A stretch of 58,000 bases of DNA from Adiantum capillus-veneris. Taxonomy: Eukaryota; Streptophyta; Polypodiopsida; Polypodiales; Pteridaceae. Every line of letters starts with the position of its first letter. Position 1 is the stretch's first letter. The notes below the pieces were generated by a model. The model was not told where the DNA came from, did no database searches, and saw only the letters and a program-made list of their open reading frames with translations. The DNA lies in contig CM043945.1 of NCBI GenBank assembly GCA_014529385.2, forward strand, positions 97,570,612 through 97,628,611, given 5' to 3'. Shown piece by piece: positions 1 through 11,231 of the stretch. The position numbers were made by a program, and so were the translations under genes.

Positions 1-419
1 CTTTTGAATCCATGATCCAGTATCCATTGATTGAACTTCAAGTACCATTATCTTGATGCTTGCTTTAAACAATATAAGCTCTTCTTTAATTTGCAAACCA
101 TTTTCTCCTTACCCCTTATTTCATACCCCTTTGGTTGAAGCATGTAAATTTCCTCCTCTAAGTCACCGTTAGGGAATGCCATATTTAAATCCATTTGCTC
201 AAGATTTAAATCATGAGCAGCCACAAGGCTTAAGACAAGCCTAATTGAGTTCATTTTTACAACAAGAAAAAATATTTCATTGAAGTCAATACCTTTCTTT
301 TGAGAAAACCCCTTTACCACAAGCCTAGAATTGTACCTTTTCTTCCCACCTTCTTCTTCCTTCAGCTTATACACCCATTTGTTTTGAAGTGCCCGCTTAC
401 CTTTAGGCAACTCAACCAA
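1..419 (-). pseudogene. Copia-A reverse transcriptase, N-terminal part (partial)
   Basis: The minus-strand translation reads the Copia RT (RVT_2) N-terminus: an 'LQNKWVYKLKEE' block, 'SRLVVKGFSQKKGIDF', then 'LEQMDLNMAFPNGDLEEEIYM' and 'KKSLYCLKQASR'. The catalytic first aspartate region is present, although the usual TAFPHGDL is changed. After 'KQASR' the next codon is TAA where the related copies have CAA, so the frame stops and RT continues only as a decayed frame toward base 1. The YVDD region lies outside the window. It continues from the integrase piece at 420-1077 with a frameshift near 412-420. Confidence 0.88.
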
Positions 420-1409
420 CTCCCATGTTTGGTTTGCGATGTAATGAGTCCATCTCCACTTGCATGATCTTTATCCACTCTTCTTTGGATTTGTGTTGCA
501 TAGCTTCCTCGTATGATTCCGACTCTCCAAAACTTGAGATCAAGAGATGGTTGAAGGAAGGAATAAACCTTTCTGGAGGTCTACTTGCTCTTGTAGATCT
601 TTGGGGAATAGGTTGAGGCTCCTCATTTGGTTGATGTTGTTGTACGTTGTCACCATTTGCACTCCTTGATTCTTCACCGTCCTCAAGTTCCATGTACTCA
701 TCACCTGTTTCTTTTGTTTGTTTTCTTTCCAAGTAATCTCTGTACATATTTTGTTCATTGAAAATTAAATCCCTACTTCTAAAGATTTTACCATTTTTAG
801 GATTCCATTGGCCATATCTAAAGTCACCTTCTCCATAGCCAATGAAGAAACACTTTTTTGACTTTGCATGTAGCTTTGATCTTAGGCTTCTCTCTATGTG
901 CATGAAAGCCTCACACCTAAACACTTTGAGAAATGAATAATTCACCGGTTTACCTGTCCATGTCTCCTCTGGTACTCCCCCATCCAATGCTGTTGAGGGT
1001 GACCGGTTGATCAAACACACAAATGTACTTATGGCTTCCACCCAAAGCTCAAGCGGCAAGCCTGCATGTAGCCACATGCTTTATGCTTGCTTCATGATTT
1101 TCCTATTCATCCTTTCCAAATTCCCATTTTGTTGAGGTGTCCTTGGGGTTGTCTTTTGCTTCAAATGTCATTTCTAGTACAAAATATTTCAAAAGCTTGG
1201 CTGCAATATTAGCCTCCATGGTCGGATCTGAGGCATTTAACCTTGGTACCTACTTCATTCTCTATAAAGGCTTTCCACCTTTGAAATATGGAAAACAGAT
1301 CGGAGTTATTCTTCATTACATAAACCCATGTTTTCCTAATCGCATCGTCTATGAATGTCATATAGTACAATGAGCCACCAAGTGATGGTGTACTTGGAGG
1401 ATCCCAAAC
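412..1409 (-). pseudogene. Copia-A integrase core and C-terminal region
   Basis: 1209-1424 carries the core of the rve integrase domain ('SLYYMTFIDDA..KTWVYVMKN', then 'KCLRSDHGG' with the second catalytic aspartate). 412-1077 carries the downstream part: 'MWLHAGLPLELWVEAISTFVCLINRSPS', 'CFFIGYGEGDFRYG' and the linker before RT ending in 'SKEEWIKIMQVEMDS'. The segment 1078-1208 between them is out of frame. In Copia-D the same domain is one continuous frame, so this copy has at least one frameshift here. The first catalytic aspartate region is disrupted next to the MITE at 1412. Confidence 0.85.
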
Positions 1410-1411
1410 AC

Positions 1412-1657
1412 CCAGGGAGGTCACCTAATAAAAATGTAACCTATCATGTGAGTTCAACAGAAGGGTATTTAAAGTTCTTGAAACTTACAGAAAATATATA
1501 TACAGAAGGGAATTATTTTTTCAAATTTGAAAAAACTTACAGGTTTTAAAAGAAAAGGGTACATTATATTCTTAACAAAATTCACAGATAAGGGTTTTTA
1601 CAAACACGACTTGAACACACGTGATATGGTAGTTTTACACATAATGAACCTCCCGAG
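1412..1657. mobile_element. MITE-1, about 246 bp, Mutator-like by its 9-bp target duplication
   Basis: Copia-B and Copia-D run straight through this point of the integrase, while Copia-A has 246 extra AT-rich bases. They are bracketed by CCCAAACAC (1403-1411) and CCCAAACAT (1658-1666), a 9-bp target duplication with one mismatch, which is typical of Mutator-like elements. The ends are imperfect inverted repeats: CCAGGGAGGTCACC at the left matches CTCGGGAGGTTCAT read inward from the right, followed on both sides by TATCA(T/C)GTG(A/T)GTTCAA. No coding capacity. MITE-2 (8953-8989 plus 51949-52125) shares the terminal pattern. Confidence 0.82.
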
Positions 1658-2027
1658 CCCAAACATCAGAATGAACCAACTCAAGTTTTTAAATTTTTTT
1701 TCTCATTTCATTTCTTGATTTTTAAAATTTTACCCTCTTTTGTTTACCATAAACACAATCTTCACAAAACTCTAAGTCCACTTTTTTCAAACCTGGTAGA
1801 AGCTTCTTTGTTTGAAGGATTTGCATTCCTTTGGCACTCATATGCCCAAGTCGGTAGTGCCACACCGCATTGTCAACTTCTGTAGTTGCTGCACAAGTTG
1901 AATATTGTGAGTTGACATTACACAAGTAAAGTGTAACAAACTTTTGTCATTTGGCAACCACCAAATATCCCTTTAAGATCTTCCACTGTTTGTTTCCAAA
2001 TGCAATGTTGTGACCTTCCTCGTCCAA
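1658..2027 (-). pseudogene. Copia-A GAG-pre-integrase / integrase zinc-finger region
   Basis: The minus-strand peptide 'VWHYRLGHMSAKGMQILQ' followed by 'CEDCVYGKQKRVKF' is the HHCC zinc-binding module that precedes the Copia integrase core (H-x-H-x-C-x2-C). 1722-1925 is open; beyond it the frame is broken by a stop (AAG to TAG) near 1945-1950 and by the stop that ends 'ISTR' at 2028. It matches Copia-D 46570-46900 codon for codon apart from these lesions. Confidence 0.87.
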
Positions 2028-3113
2028 TTATCTTGTAGATATCAAATTCTCGTGAAGAGAAGGAACATGCCTAACATCTTCAAGATTCCATTCATTTTTG
2101 TTAGTAGTTTTGACACAAACTGTACCTTTGCCGACAATTTCACAAGCTTCATCATCTCCCAAGTATACATACCCAAAATTACCTTTGGTGTAATCTTGGA
2201 AATGTTGCTTGTGTGGTGTCGCATGGAATGAATACCCAGAATCTAGTATCCAAGAATTAGACACATTGTCTAATGAGAGAATTAGAGCATTTTTCTCTAC
2301 TTTACCTGCCACATTGGCCTCCAATGTTGGCTTGTTGTCTTGAGACTCCGACTCCTTCTTCTTCTTAGACTAGCAATACCTCTTGATGTGGCCCTTCTTG
2401 CCACAGTTCCAACATTCAAGAACTAGCTTTGTGCGTGACTCGCTCCACCTTGAGCGATCATGACCCTTTTGGTTTTTAAACCTCTCCTTAGGACTTTCTC
2501 TTGTTTTCACTTATAGTGCAACACTTGATGATTCTTCTGTGCTTCTCCTTTGCATTTCCTTGCTTAGGAGAACACCCACAACATCATCAAACTTAAGAGT
2601 ATTTGTGCCAGAGATAGAGTTACTTATAGCCATCACAAGGCTATCCTAACTATCTGGTAGAGACAATGGAATAAGGAGAGATCACACTTCATCATCCAAA
2701 ATGATTTTCACCGATCAAAGTTGATTTATATTCGTATTAAAATCATTTAGGTTTTCTACCGCTGAACCATTCTCTACCATCTTTAGATTGAACAAGCGCT
2801 TCATGAGAAATACCTTATTGGATTCCAATGGTTTCTTGTAGAGGCCGTCAAGTGACTTCATCAAGTCCTCTGTGGTCTTCATCTCTGAAATGTTGAAGGC
2901 CATTGTTGACGCCAAGCTTAGCCGGATTGTTCCTAATGCCTTTTGGTCAAGGACAATCCATGATTCATCTGCCATTGTTGCAGGCTTTTTTGCAAGACCG
3001 CCTAGTGGTAAACAAAGGTCCTTTTGCTAGAGATAGTCTTCAATCTGCATCATTCAGTGTTGGTAGTTCTTGCCGTTGAAATTCTTGATCTTGGGCTTCC
3101 CTTCCTCCACCAT
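2028..3113 (-). pseudogene. Copia-A gag and aspartic protease
   Basis: The start codon (minus) is at 3113, giving MVEEGKPKIKNFNGKNYQ. It is followed by a stop, the gag block ending 'VFLMKRLFNLKMVENGS' (2715-2975), a zinc knuckle CWNCGKKGHIKRYC (about 2381-2422) and the protease N-terminus with 'WILDSGYSFHATPHKQHF'. The retropepsin active site reads DSG-Y-S instead of the family DSG-A-S. Gag and protease contain several in-frame stops (for example after QINQL and within LPDS), so nothing is made. The gag, knuckle, protease order matches Copia-D 45503-46500. Confidence 0.88.
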
Positions 3114-3171
3114 CACTCCCACTCAATTTAAGAATCCTTTCCTTGAGATACTTTAGCTACAAGCAAATCTT

Positions 3172-3183
3172 GCTCTAATACCA
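3172..3183 (-). other. Copia-A primer-binding site (initiator-Met tRNA type)
   Basis: The plus strand reads GCTCTAATACCA, the reverse complement of TGGTATTAGAGC, one base from the canonical TGGTATCAGAGC. It lies three bases inside the LTR boundary at 3187, as in Copia-D. Confidence 0.85.
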
Positions 3184-3186
3184 GTT

Positions 3187-4054
3187 TGTTAGGAAAAAGG
3201 ACGTAGCTAATTAGATAATTGAGTAGATTACTTAATGGAGAGAGATAATTTTCACACACGAGAGATTATAGAGAAGAGAGAGAGAGAGAGAGAGATCACA
3301 CATGATATATGTGGTTCACCCAATGTGGGCTACGTCCATGAGAAAGCAGCCACTCAATGGCTTTAGTACTTCAAAGAAGAAGTAGATTACTTAATGGAGA
3401 GAGATAAATTTTGTACACGAGAGATTATAGAGTAGAGAGAGAGAGATCACACACGATATACATGGTTCACCCAATGTGGTCTATGTCCACGAGAAAGCAT
3501 CCACTCAATGGCTTTAATACTTCAAACAAGAAGTAAGTTACAAAGGGATTATACCCTTTTGGAGCTCCCGCCTTGCTTCACTCTGACCACCTCACATCAA
3601 CTTCACAATGCACCACAATTCTTTACACTTCATTTTTGTGTGTAGAAGAGGCCTCCTGTTATAGGCCAAAAGGGCTGCCCTCTCTCATGAGAGGCAGTCG
3701 TGTGTAGCCACCCTTGTGTAGACAAGTCCAAATTGAACCCTCCAATCCACCCATGTGTGGCCGCCCTTAAGAAGACAAGTCTATCTTTGAAATCAGCCAC
3801 CAGTCCCACCGGCCACCAGCCATTGGCCATTGACTATCCGCCAAATGATCGGCCATTTTTTGACCACTTTTAGTTCGCCGCCTTGCCATAATATTTCAGC
3901 GAAAAGGAATATTTCTGCGAAGACCGTGAAAATTTTGATTTTTGGTGAGTGATTTTTCTTCACACATGATGGCTTCTCCTCATAATAGGGCCTTACAAAT
4001 GTGTGCTTTTAACATAGAAAATTACAAGGGGTAAATCAGGCTCCGTACTTAGCA
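3187..4054 (-). repeat. Copia-A 5' LTR with an internal tandem duplication
   Basis: On the plus strand it starts TGTTAGGAAA and ends CTTAGCA, the complement of the family ends TGTTAAG..CCTAACA (one base changed at the outer end). A segment of about 159 bp holding the (GA)n tract and the 'cacccaatgtgg' block is duplicated (copies start near 3222 and 3381). The TATA region, intact in Copia-D, is altered here (about 3657). No target duplication partner is in the window. Confidence 0.87.
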
Positions 4055-4211
4055 CATGCCATGGGCCCATAGCTTAGGCTGAGCGTGCTTAGCTGCTTGA
4101 AGGAAACTTTTAGTAGAGCCACTAGCTCCAAACATTGAGCTAACGAGGTAAATGAAGGGGGTGGGGAACTAAATTCTCCATTCATGACCACGAAGACCCC
4201 ATAATGAGCAC
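4055..4211. other. No gene seen; flank of Copia-A
   Basis: Short unassigned flank between the Copia-A LTR and the Gypsy gag remnant. Nothing recognisable. Confidence 0.5.
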
Positions 4212-7029
4212 GTGAATACTCCATTCACTACATCCCTTGACTCTTTAGAGCTATTCTCCTTTGAGGTTATATTATCGGATGGTAGAAGCCTTGCCGAAGT
4301 GCAAGAGGTTGAGCGATATATCATTGCGGCTAGGGAAAAGGAAATCAAGAGTCTACACAAGGCGAAGCAATGGAGAGAGATTAAGGCAAAGGCCCAAATG
4401 TCAACATCCATGCTAGTCGAGAAATTGAGTGCTCCTGAATTAACGACCACCACTAAGGGTCGACCCATAGAGAGCCACATTGCATCTAGTTCAAAGGACA
4501 CTCCTAGCACCTCAATTCTAGATGGAGCATTAGTAAATGAGAAATGGAGTATGAACTACAAACAGAAACTCTAACGGACCTATACACAGGTCACACCTAT
4601 CACGTGGACTAGTTATATGTCCTACAATCCACAACGGGTGCTACTAGCGTAGAGGATCAACAACAAAGAGTTTGTAATGTCATCCATAGGGTTATTGAGT
4701 TGGAGAGGCAGAACAAAGAGATCCACATGCCTTCAACATGTCTCATGAGATTCTTGGATACAAGGAAGGCTAAGCAACCAACCTTATCGCAAATGGAGAC
4801 TCCCTCGGTAAGTCCGATGGATCCTCCACATGTTGTTTCTCCAGTTGTCTCTATACAATCTGAGGCCAAAAGTGATAGCCTTGCCTTTCCAAGTCTAACT
4901 CATCTCTCTCTTGATGACACCATGGCTACCATGCCTACCGCAGTGATGGTCATGACAAAAAACACGCCATGGACCTCATTTGTTAGTAAAGCACCACTAC
5001 ATCATAGCCCAATACCTGCAATAGTACCTACAAGTGTGTATCAATCATATGCACCTATGGGTACTCATGCTCATGTAGATCCTACCCCTCCCTTTGTTCT
5101 TAAAAACTTATGCTCCACAACCACAAAATCCAAGCTCTTATTTCAATGGGACCATACCGGCTAGCATTAGCATGTCACATCCGACGTCTGCTATGCCTAG
5201 GTCCACACATGAACTTTGGGCCACCACATGGCACCACATTGTACCCAACTTGGAACCTAAGGGCTGCATATACATCAAGCCCATTGCCAACCCCCATTCC
5301 ACATGCAATCTCAAGAGTGCCTGTCCCCACTATCCCTGCTCACTTAGGTGACTTGGCAACCTTTGCTCAAGCTATTGGTCGATCCATTGCTGAAAATATG
5401 CATAACATGCCAGATAGAGAGACTAGAAGTAAGACAATGCAAATAGCCAAGCTCACACAAACATTTAGTGGAGACGGGGATGTGAGAAAGCATATCAAAG
5501 TGTTTGAACAAATATGAAATTCCCTAGGAGAACACAATGACCTGCATAAGAGTAATGATTTAAGCCTGACCTTAAGTGAAAAGGCTGGGGATTGGTATAG
5601 AACCGTAAGGGTGGAAGAAAAAACAAATTATCCTACTCTTAGGAGACTGTTCTTGAAAGAGTACATACGAGAAGGAGTACTTTGGGGTGAAGTATCTCAG
5701 CTCCAAAATGCCCAGCAAGAGGAAGGAGAGTCAGGGAGAGACTTTATTAGTCACTTGAAGCATTTGAATTCGCGTTGTAATCCAAATTAGCACTTAAATA
5801 ATAACCAATTTCTTGACAGATTCATTAGGGGATTACGACATGAGGATATCTACAATGGCCTAGTCATTAGAGGAATCACCACCTGGGAAGCAGTCACCAC
5901 TAAAGCGATCCAATTGGAGGATAATAAAATGATTCAAGGAGAAAGAGTGTTTGTTGAGCCTAAATCTACTAGCTCGCAAGCATCGGGGCATCAAAAAATG
6001 ACCCTAAAGCCTATTGTTAAGAAGCCAAAGATATCTGAGATGAATTAAGCAGATCTTACCAGGGCCATTCAAGAGAGTCTTAGAGACAATCATGCTCTGC
6101 AAAACACTCATATGTATCCAAGAAGGGAGCAACAATGGTGCTTAGTTTTCTATGGTCCGCATAGTACCAATGAATGCCCTACTTTTAGAGCAATATTTAA
6201 TGGGAATTACAATGCCTGTGGAAGATATGGTCATCAAGCCAAGGATTTCATAGTACTCAAATGCGTGATGGACAATACACCAACCTTAGCATGGAGGGAC
6301 ACACTTTGAGTGCCTACATTGATGCCGGGCCCACCTCTTAAACAAACATCACAACACATAGTCCCTAGGGCCCAAAATGCTGTGCAAACAACACCCTTAC
6401 CACCTCTAGTGCTAGGACCGCACCACATGCAAGAATTACTGTGGTGTATCAAGTGGGTTGTGAGTCATCTATTGCTTGTTTGGAAGGCTACAAGGAAGAT
6501 AAAGACCCTAATATTGCCTATGGGATTGATGCACTTGAAGAAAGTCCAAAATATTACATGGAGGACTATTGGGGACAAGTCAAACCTATCAAGTCAAACC
6601 TATCTATCAAGTAGCTGCTCTTGCGGCAAGAGGCCAAAATATCAATTAAATTGCCAAGAGACCACCTCATCAATGCTATGAGTGTGGAGGTCCACATCGT
6701 GTAGACGAATGTCCTATTAGATTACAAAATAATTCCACACTAATGCAAACCAATCAAGTGAGTACATCTACAATGCCGATACTCATGTGTAATCTATGTG
6801 GCATAGATCATTTGATTTCCCAATGTCCTAATAATCAAAATGCACCAAAGATGATGCCATTGAATTTAATTGAGGTTAGTGAGGAGCCAACACAAAGTAC
6901 ACATGTGGTACAAGTAAATGTACTCATACGATCAATTCTCCAAAACCAAAATTATATTCTTGAAGAAAGAGACACAACATCAATTGCCCAATCTCAAGAG
7001 AAGAAGAAAACACGGAGGAAGAGATTGTA
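4212..7029 (+). pseudogene. Decayed Ty3/Gypsy gag with several CCHC-like knuckles
   Basis: 4212-4574 and 4700-5164 are open but unrecognised N-terminal frames (Ser/Thr/Pro rich). The gag core is around 5400-5950: 'QTFSGDGDVRKHIKVFEQI', 'LSEKAGDWYRTV', 'LFLKEYIREGVLWGEVSQL', 'GESGRDFISHLKHL', the Retrotrans_gag pattern. Stops fall at 5515, 5788 and 6046. Four successive knuckle-like motifs follow: CLVFYGPHSTNEC (about 6139), CGRYGHQAKDF (last Cys changed, about 6214), CYECGGPHRVDEC (about 6666) and CNLCGIDHLISQC (about 6790). The frame ends at 7029. No LTR, protease or polymerase of this element is identified next to it. Confidence 0.75.
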
Positions 7030-7787
7030 AAAAGCAGCGAAGTCAGACCCTAGTTCAAAGACCAACATAGGGACTGGTGACGACCCAATATATATGAACG
7101 ACACTGAAGAAAATTTTGATTCACGTAAAACCGTGGAGAATAAAACGACCACTAAGAAAGAAACATTAGTTCTTGGTGTTTGTTTGAGCACAGTCACTGA
7201 TGTATGTTGAGTTGCAGACACTGACTATTGTACTACATATGGAGCCATTTTCTAGCTATTTTGGTAGTTTTCTCGGCCATTTTTGAGACTCGGAACATAA
7301 GAGCCCTTTCTGAGACTGTGGCTAGTGATTTTGTGTGTGCTTTAGCCTTTGGAGGGTCGATAGCATGAGGTTTTATTTGAGGTGGGATATTTTCAGGTTG
7401 AGATACCTTCGGTGATACAGGTACCTAGAGTTCCCCTCTTACAGTACACTTGCCATAGGATATTTATATGTGCAGTTTTTTATGCTTTTGACACCGAGTT
7501 AACGGTAACACAATAGTGGTTTCAAGTAGTTTATGCCCAATGGTTCTTTTGAGTAGTTTATGTGTTTCTTGAGTTGAGTTTTGACTCCTCATACAAAGGA
7601 GATTCTGTTGGACTTTTCCCACGAGTTTATTTTATGCGTTCTTGGCACTTCTAGTTGTTCTTACACAGTGACTTTACTACTTTTGGCTTGAGTTTTTGCT
7701 CTTGCTCTTGTATGGATAGTTTTATTGTTTCTGCCAAAATTATCCCAAGCAATTTTCCATAAAGTTTTTGGCTACATTGTCTTAATC
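7030..7787. other. No gene seen; possible leader or LTR remnant of Copia-C
   Basis: T-rich sequence with no recognisable ORF, primer site or LTR boundary. By position it should contain the leader of Copia-C, whose gag starts at 7788, but I could not find its 5' LTR ends. Confidence 0.4.
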
Positions 7788-8952
7788 ATGGCTACAAGTA
7801 GTAGAGAAGAGTACTACATCAAAAAGTTTGATGGCTCAATTTGTCATTTGGTGGAAGCGTATGCAAGATGTTTTGATCAACAAAGGCTTGATAGCACCCT
7901 TGCATGCAATAAGAGAGAATGAATACACTAATGGTGAGTGGGATGACTTGAATGAGCGTGCTATGACGACCATTCACTTGCACCTTGGTGAATCCATTTA
8001 CTTTACCATAATGGATAAGACTAATGCCAAAGATTTGTGGATGCTCTATGTCAGGCATGGATGTCAACAACACCTCGAACAAAGTTTTCTTGATGAATGA
8101 ATTGATGCATATGAAAATGAAAGAAGACAATATGTTAGTTCAACAACGTGTATTCACAACTTACTTCAAAATGCCTCAATTTCGATGATGAAATGAAGGC
8201 CATTTTCTTGCTATGTTTGCTACAATCATCATGGGATACCTTCAACACAACCATAAGCAATTCTGCACCCAATGGCAAGCTAGTTTTCAATGATGTTGCT
8301 GGTGTGTTGATCACTGAGGAGATTCAACATCAATATCTTGATGCGAGTGGGCATGGTGATGCATATGTGGCTAGTGGCAATCATGACAAGTAAAGGCAGC
8401 GTGGTCATTCTCAGGATCGTAGGCAAGGTTGTAGCAAGAGTTGTGGTAAAGATATGCAAGATTTTGAGTGTTATTCCTGCCATAAAAAGGGACACTTGAA
8501 AAAAGATTTCCTCACAATGTAGCGTGATAAGGACAAAGAGAAAGAAAAGTCTGACAAACCTAAACACAACGTGAAAATTGAAGAGCTTAATGTGGTTGAG
8601 TATCCAACCATTGAGATAGTTTCTGAGGTGCCAAATGATGTGTTGATTTTCACATTGGATTTGAGTCTTGATGCATTGCTAGCTCATGATGAGTGTTATG
8701 CTCAAAATTGGATTGTGAGCTGAGGTGCTAGCTTTCACATGACTCCTCACAAGGAGTGGTTTTCTACATACAATGCCATGCATGGCACGATAAAGCTAGG
8801 AAATTCTTATGAGCGGTGTGGGAAGCATCAAGTTTTCTATGTGTAGTGCACTGAGTTTATGCTGCATAATGTTAGACATGTTTCCAAATTGACAAAGAGT
8901 TAGTTGTCAGCTAGATAGCTGGATGATTTGGGTTACACTACCATATTTGCTC
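7788..8952 (+). pseudogene. Copia-C gag and protease (left half of a split element)
   Basis: Gag starts at ATG 7788 (MATSSREEYYIKKFDG) and shifts frame near 7850 into 'VIWWKRMQDVLINKGL', 'GEWDDLNERAMTTIHLHLGE' and 'KDLWMLY', a UBN2/Copia gag. 8148-8393 continues gag ('LLQSSWDTFNTTIS', 'GKLVFNDVAGVLITEE'). A knuckle CYSCHKKGHLKKDF (about 8470) has lost its last cysteine. The protease region follows ('NWIVS*GASFHMTPHKEW'), where a TGA replaces the catalytic aspartate codon. The frame ends at the MITE junction 8952 and resumes at 52135 with the GAG-pre-integrase segment. It is more diverged than Copia-A, -B and -D and is a different lineage. Confidence 0.82.
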
Positions 8953-8989
8953 CTCAGGGGGTGCACTATGTAATCATGTTAATGTATAA
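8953..8989. mobile_element. MITE-2, left piece (37 bp), split by alpha
   Basis: Begins CTCAGGGGGTGCAC, matching the reverse complement of the far end at 52112-52125 (GGTGAACCCCCTAA). An ATAACGTG block recurs at the same depth from both ends (about 29-31 bp in), so these 37 bases and 51949-52125 are the two ends of one roughly 214-bp MITE. A degenerate 9-bp target duplication flanks it (tatttgctc at 8944-8952, gattttctc at 52126-52134, 7 of 9 identical). The last five bases, TATAA, are alpha's target duplication. Confidence 0.72.
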
Positions 8990-9806
8990 TGTTAGAAGCT
9001 AGACACACCCCACGGAATCTAACTACTCAGCGGACTATTATTTTTGTAATTATTCATTCATTGAGGAAAACCCGATTTTTCACCTTGTAAATATTGGGAC
9101 TTACAGAAGTTTCTAGATTGTATCCCAGTTTTGATAGTTAGATTGAGTAGATGGTTGATTTTGGAACTTTAGGGTTTGAAAAGTTGTAAGGTATACATAC
9201 CACTTTTTGACCTTAATGAAAAAAACCTTTTGTCATTTTAAAACAAGTTTGAGATCTGTGAGTGATCCTACTGTGTACGAGAGAGAGAGTGTGAGCTTCG
9301 TCTTGACGCTACGTGTGCTACGGTGGTCAGAAGCGGAGAAGTGCAGCGTGTTGCCCCCGACTAAAGCTACGCGCCGATACCAACATTGCGTGCGTACGGT
9401 CTGGCTTTGGGAGCTCCTTCTATGAGCTTCATTGGTTGTTTGGGTGAGCATACATTATCCGATTTCGCATTACAACATATCCACGCGTTCACATTGAGTA
9501 GAACTACACATTAGGCACTTCAGATTTCGGAACCGAAGACCTGCAGATTTCGGCCAGACATCCTACGTGTTTTTGCACCAGGTGTTTTGGGTCATAATTT
9601 TGGTTCATAGACCTTAGGGAGAGTGGCCTATAGGTATTAGTAGGGTCTCCTTCAAGTTCTATGGCCGTGTTTCGAAAGTGTTTGATGGGTGTTCGGCTCT
9701 AGTAAGCGTTGTAGGAAGTTTTCTCTTTTGCACTCTTGAAGGCTGTGACTTAGACAATTGGTAGAGACCTTTGTAGGAATTAGTTAGGAGTCGGTCGGAC
9801 ACCTTA
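8990..9806 (+). repeat. LTR-A: 5' LTR of alpha, first about 815 bp
   Basis: Collinear with LTR-B (50697 onward) from the first base, with few differences by eye. It includes the 'gagagagagagtgtgagctt' block, the 'attggttgtttgggtgagcat' block and 'gaactacacattaggcac'. It lacks the 275-bp duplication and long (GA)n tract found in LTR-B. Similarity stops just after 'gacacctta' (about 9797-9806); the last 125 bp of LTR-B, including the CCAACA end, have no counterpart here. The 5' LTR is therefore truncated or rearranged at this point, and no primer site follows. Confidence 0.8.
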
Positions 9807-10002
9807 GGTAGAGGAGGTAGACTTAGGTAGTTTTAGGTAGTAGTCGAGTTCTAGAGTAGGAGTTGGAGTGGTAGAAGCGGTGAGAGCTTGAGAGTCCGGA
9901 GAGGCCAAAAAGCAACCAAAAACACCATTATCACCATTTCTTCATGATAGGTAGGGGTAGAGTAAGTAGGACATCATGATTCAGATCTAGATCATTTCAT
10001 GC

Positions 10003-10435
10003 ATGTACACTTTCTTGGTAGAATCATTACAAGTTTGTAAAAGACGCAAAAGTGTGGTTGAAAGCCTAATTGAAGTCCAAAAGTTACATTGGAATGCTAA
10101 AGGATCTCAGGATCAAGGTCTTGGGACACAAGTTAAGGCAAACTTTCATTGTTATGGATTTTTCCAAGCATCCTATGTCATTTGAGATGATCTTAGGGCG
10201 TCCATTCATGAGGGAAGAAAAAATGGTGCATGACTGGTCCAAAAACCACGTCTACTTACAGTTCCAAGACTCTGTCATTCGAGTTGATCTTTTAAGTGGT
10301 CGAACGCATCCTCTAGGAAATAAATTCATCATTGATAACCGATCAGACACAACAATTCACTCAGCTCCATTACAGTATTGTTACACATGTAACGAAGACA
10401 CGGATATTGGGGAGAACTCTCAAAGTAAGCCCTAA
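10003..10435 (+). pseudogene. Gypsy retropepsin fragment
   Basis: The frame from 10070 reads 'LKDLRIKVLGHKLRQTFIVM' then 'FEMILGRPFMREEKMVHDWS' and 'VIRVDLLSG', the C-terminal half of a Gypsy aspartic protease with its ILG motif. The N-terminal active-site DSG is not present upstream (9900-10070 is broken), so this is a fragment. It lies on the strand of alpha between LTR-A and the antisense gag at 10436, and no other pol domain is attached. Confidence 0.72.
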
Positions 10436-10764
10436 CTATCTGAGGGCAAAAAATTCATTCATTCTAATAGCTTGATGAGCTGGAGGAAGATATCTTTCTT
10501 TCACTGCCTGTTTTATTCTTTCCCAGGATGGACTGATTGAAGGATTATCTCTACAATGCTGTTTCCACCAGAGTTTAGCATCTCCAGTGAGTCGAAACAT
10601 TACTAGCATTGCCTGATTTTTTGAAGCAGTTCCTGCTGCCAGGAAATAGCCATCCATGGCGTCGAGCCAGGCTTCGGTATCACGTTCTAAATTGGTTCCC
10701 TCTCCCTTGAAGGTTGGGAGTTGAACCTGTTTTAGTAGTAGTTTCTTCTCCTGGGTGGGAGTGT
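10436..10764 (-). pseudogene. Ty3/Gypsy gag fragment, antisense
   Basis: The minus-strand translation gives 'QLPTFKGEGTNLERDTEAWL', then 'MLVMFRLTGDAKLWWKQHCR' and 'WERIKQAVKERYLPPAHQAI', a typical Retrotrans_gag core with the conserved tryptophans and the 'F..L.GDAKLWW' block. It ends in a stop at 10436, abutting the sense protease fragment at 10435. It is opposite to alpha, so it comes from another element or an inversion. Confidence 0.8.
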
Positions 10765-11231
10765 AAAGGCTTTTTGCATTACCTTGAGTTTTTAATTAAT
10801 GAAGATATTTTAGTGATGACAAGTAATTTTGTGTTGTCATGCAATTTTTCTAGTCTATGTATATACTTTTAGAACTTTGAATGAAAACAAAAACCCAACA
10901 ATTACTATAATCATTCCATTTAAATTACACAAAACATGTAATTCTCATTAAATCATGGTATATACAAGAGTTAATACAATCATTGTCTCATACTATGTAC
11001 AAGATGGACTCATACTATATACAAGATGTAACTCTCTATACCAAGATCTTCTTAACCACTGGTGGGTCTGACAGGGAATCAAAAAATATAACATCTTTTG
11101 GTCCTCTAAACTTAGGGCCTATCCTCATGGGTCTAATCCTACCTGGGTATATAACTTTAGCTACCTGATCAAATACCCACTGATTCTGAGACACCTCTAC
11201 CCCATCTATAGTAATAGTCTGATCCTAATCT
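10765..11231. other. No gene confidently seen
   Basis: AT-rich sequence. On the minus strand the open frame that begins at 11528 continues after a stop as 'VSQNQWVFDQVAKVIYPG' (about 11140-11200), so part of this stretch may be downstream coding of the element described at 11232. 'tatacaagatgtaactctcta' near 11019-11040 recurs near 11679-11700, perhaps remnants of two LTRs. Confidence 0.4.

Larger units (their letters stand above)
1..4054 (-). mobile_element. Copia-A: Tork-like Copia LTR retrotransposon, minus strand, cut by window start
   Basis: From high to low coordinates the order is 5' LTR, initiator-Met primer site, gag, zinc knuckle, protease, GAG-pre-integrase, integrase and the start of reverse transcriptase, which is the standard Copia order. 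The reading frame carries many stops and frameshifts, and a MITE sits in the integrase. The 3' half and 3' LTR lie outside the window, so the target duplication cannot be checked. It is the same family as Copia-B and Copia-D but the most decayed of the three. Confidence 0.93.
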
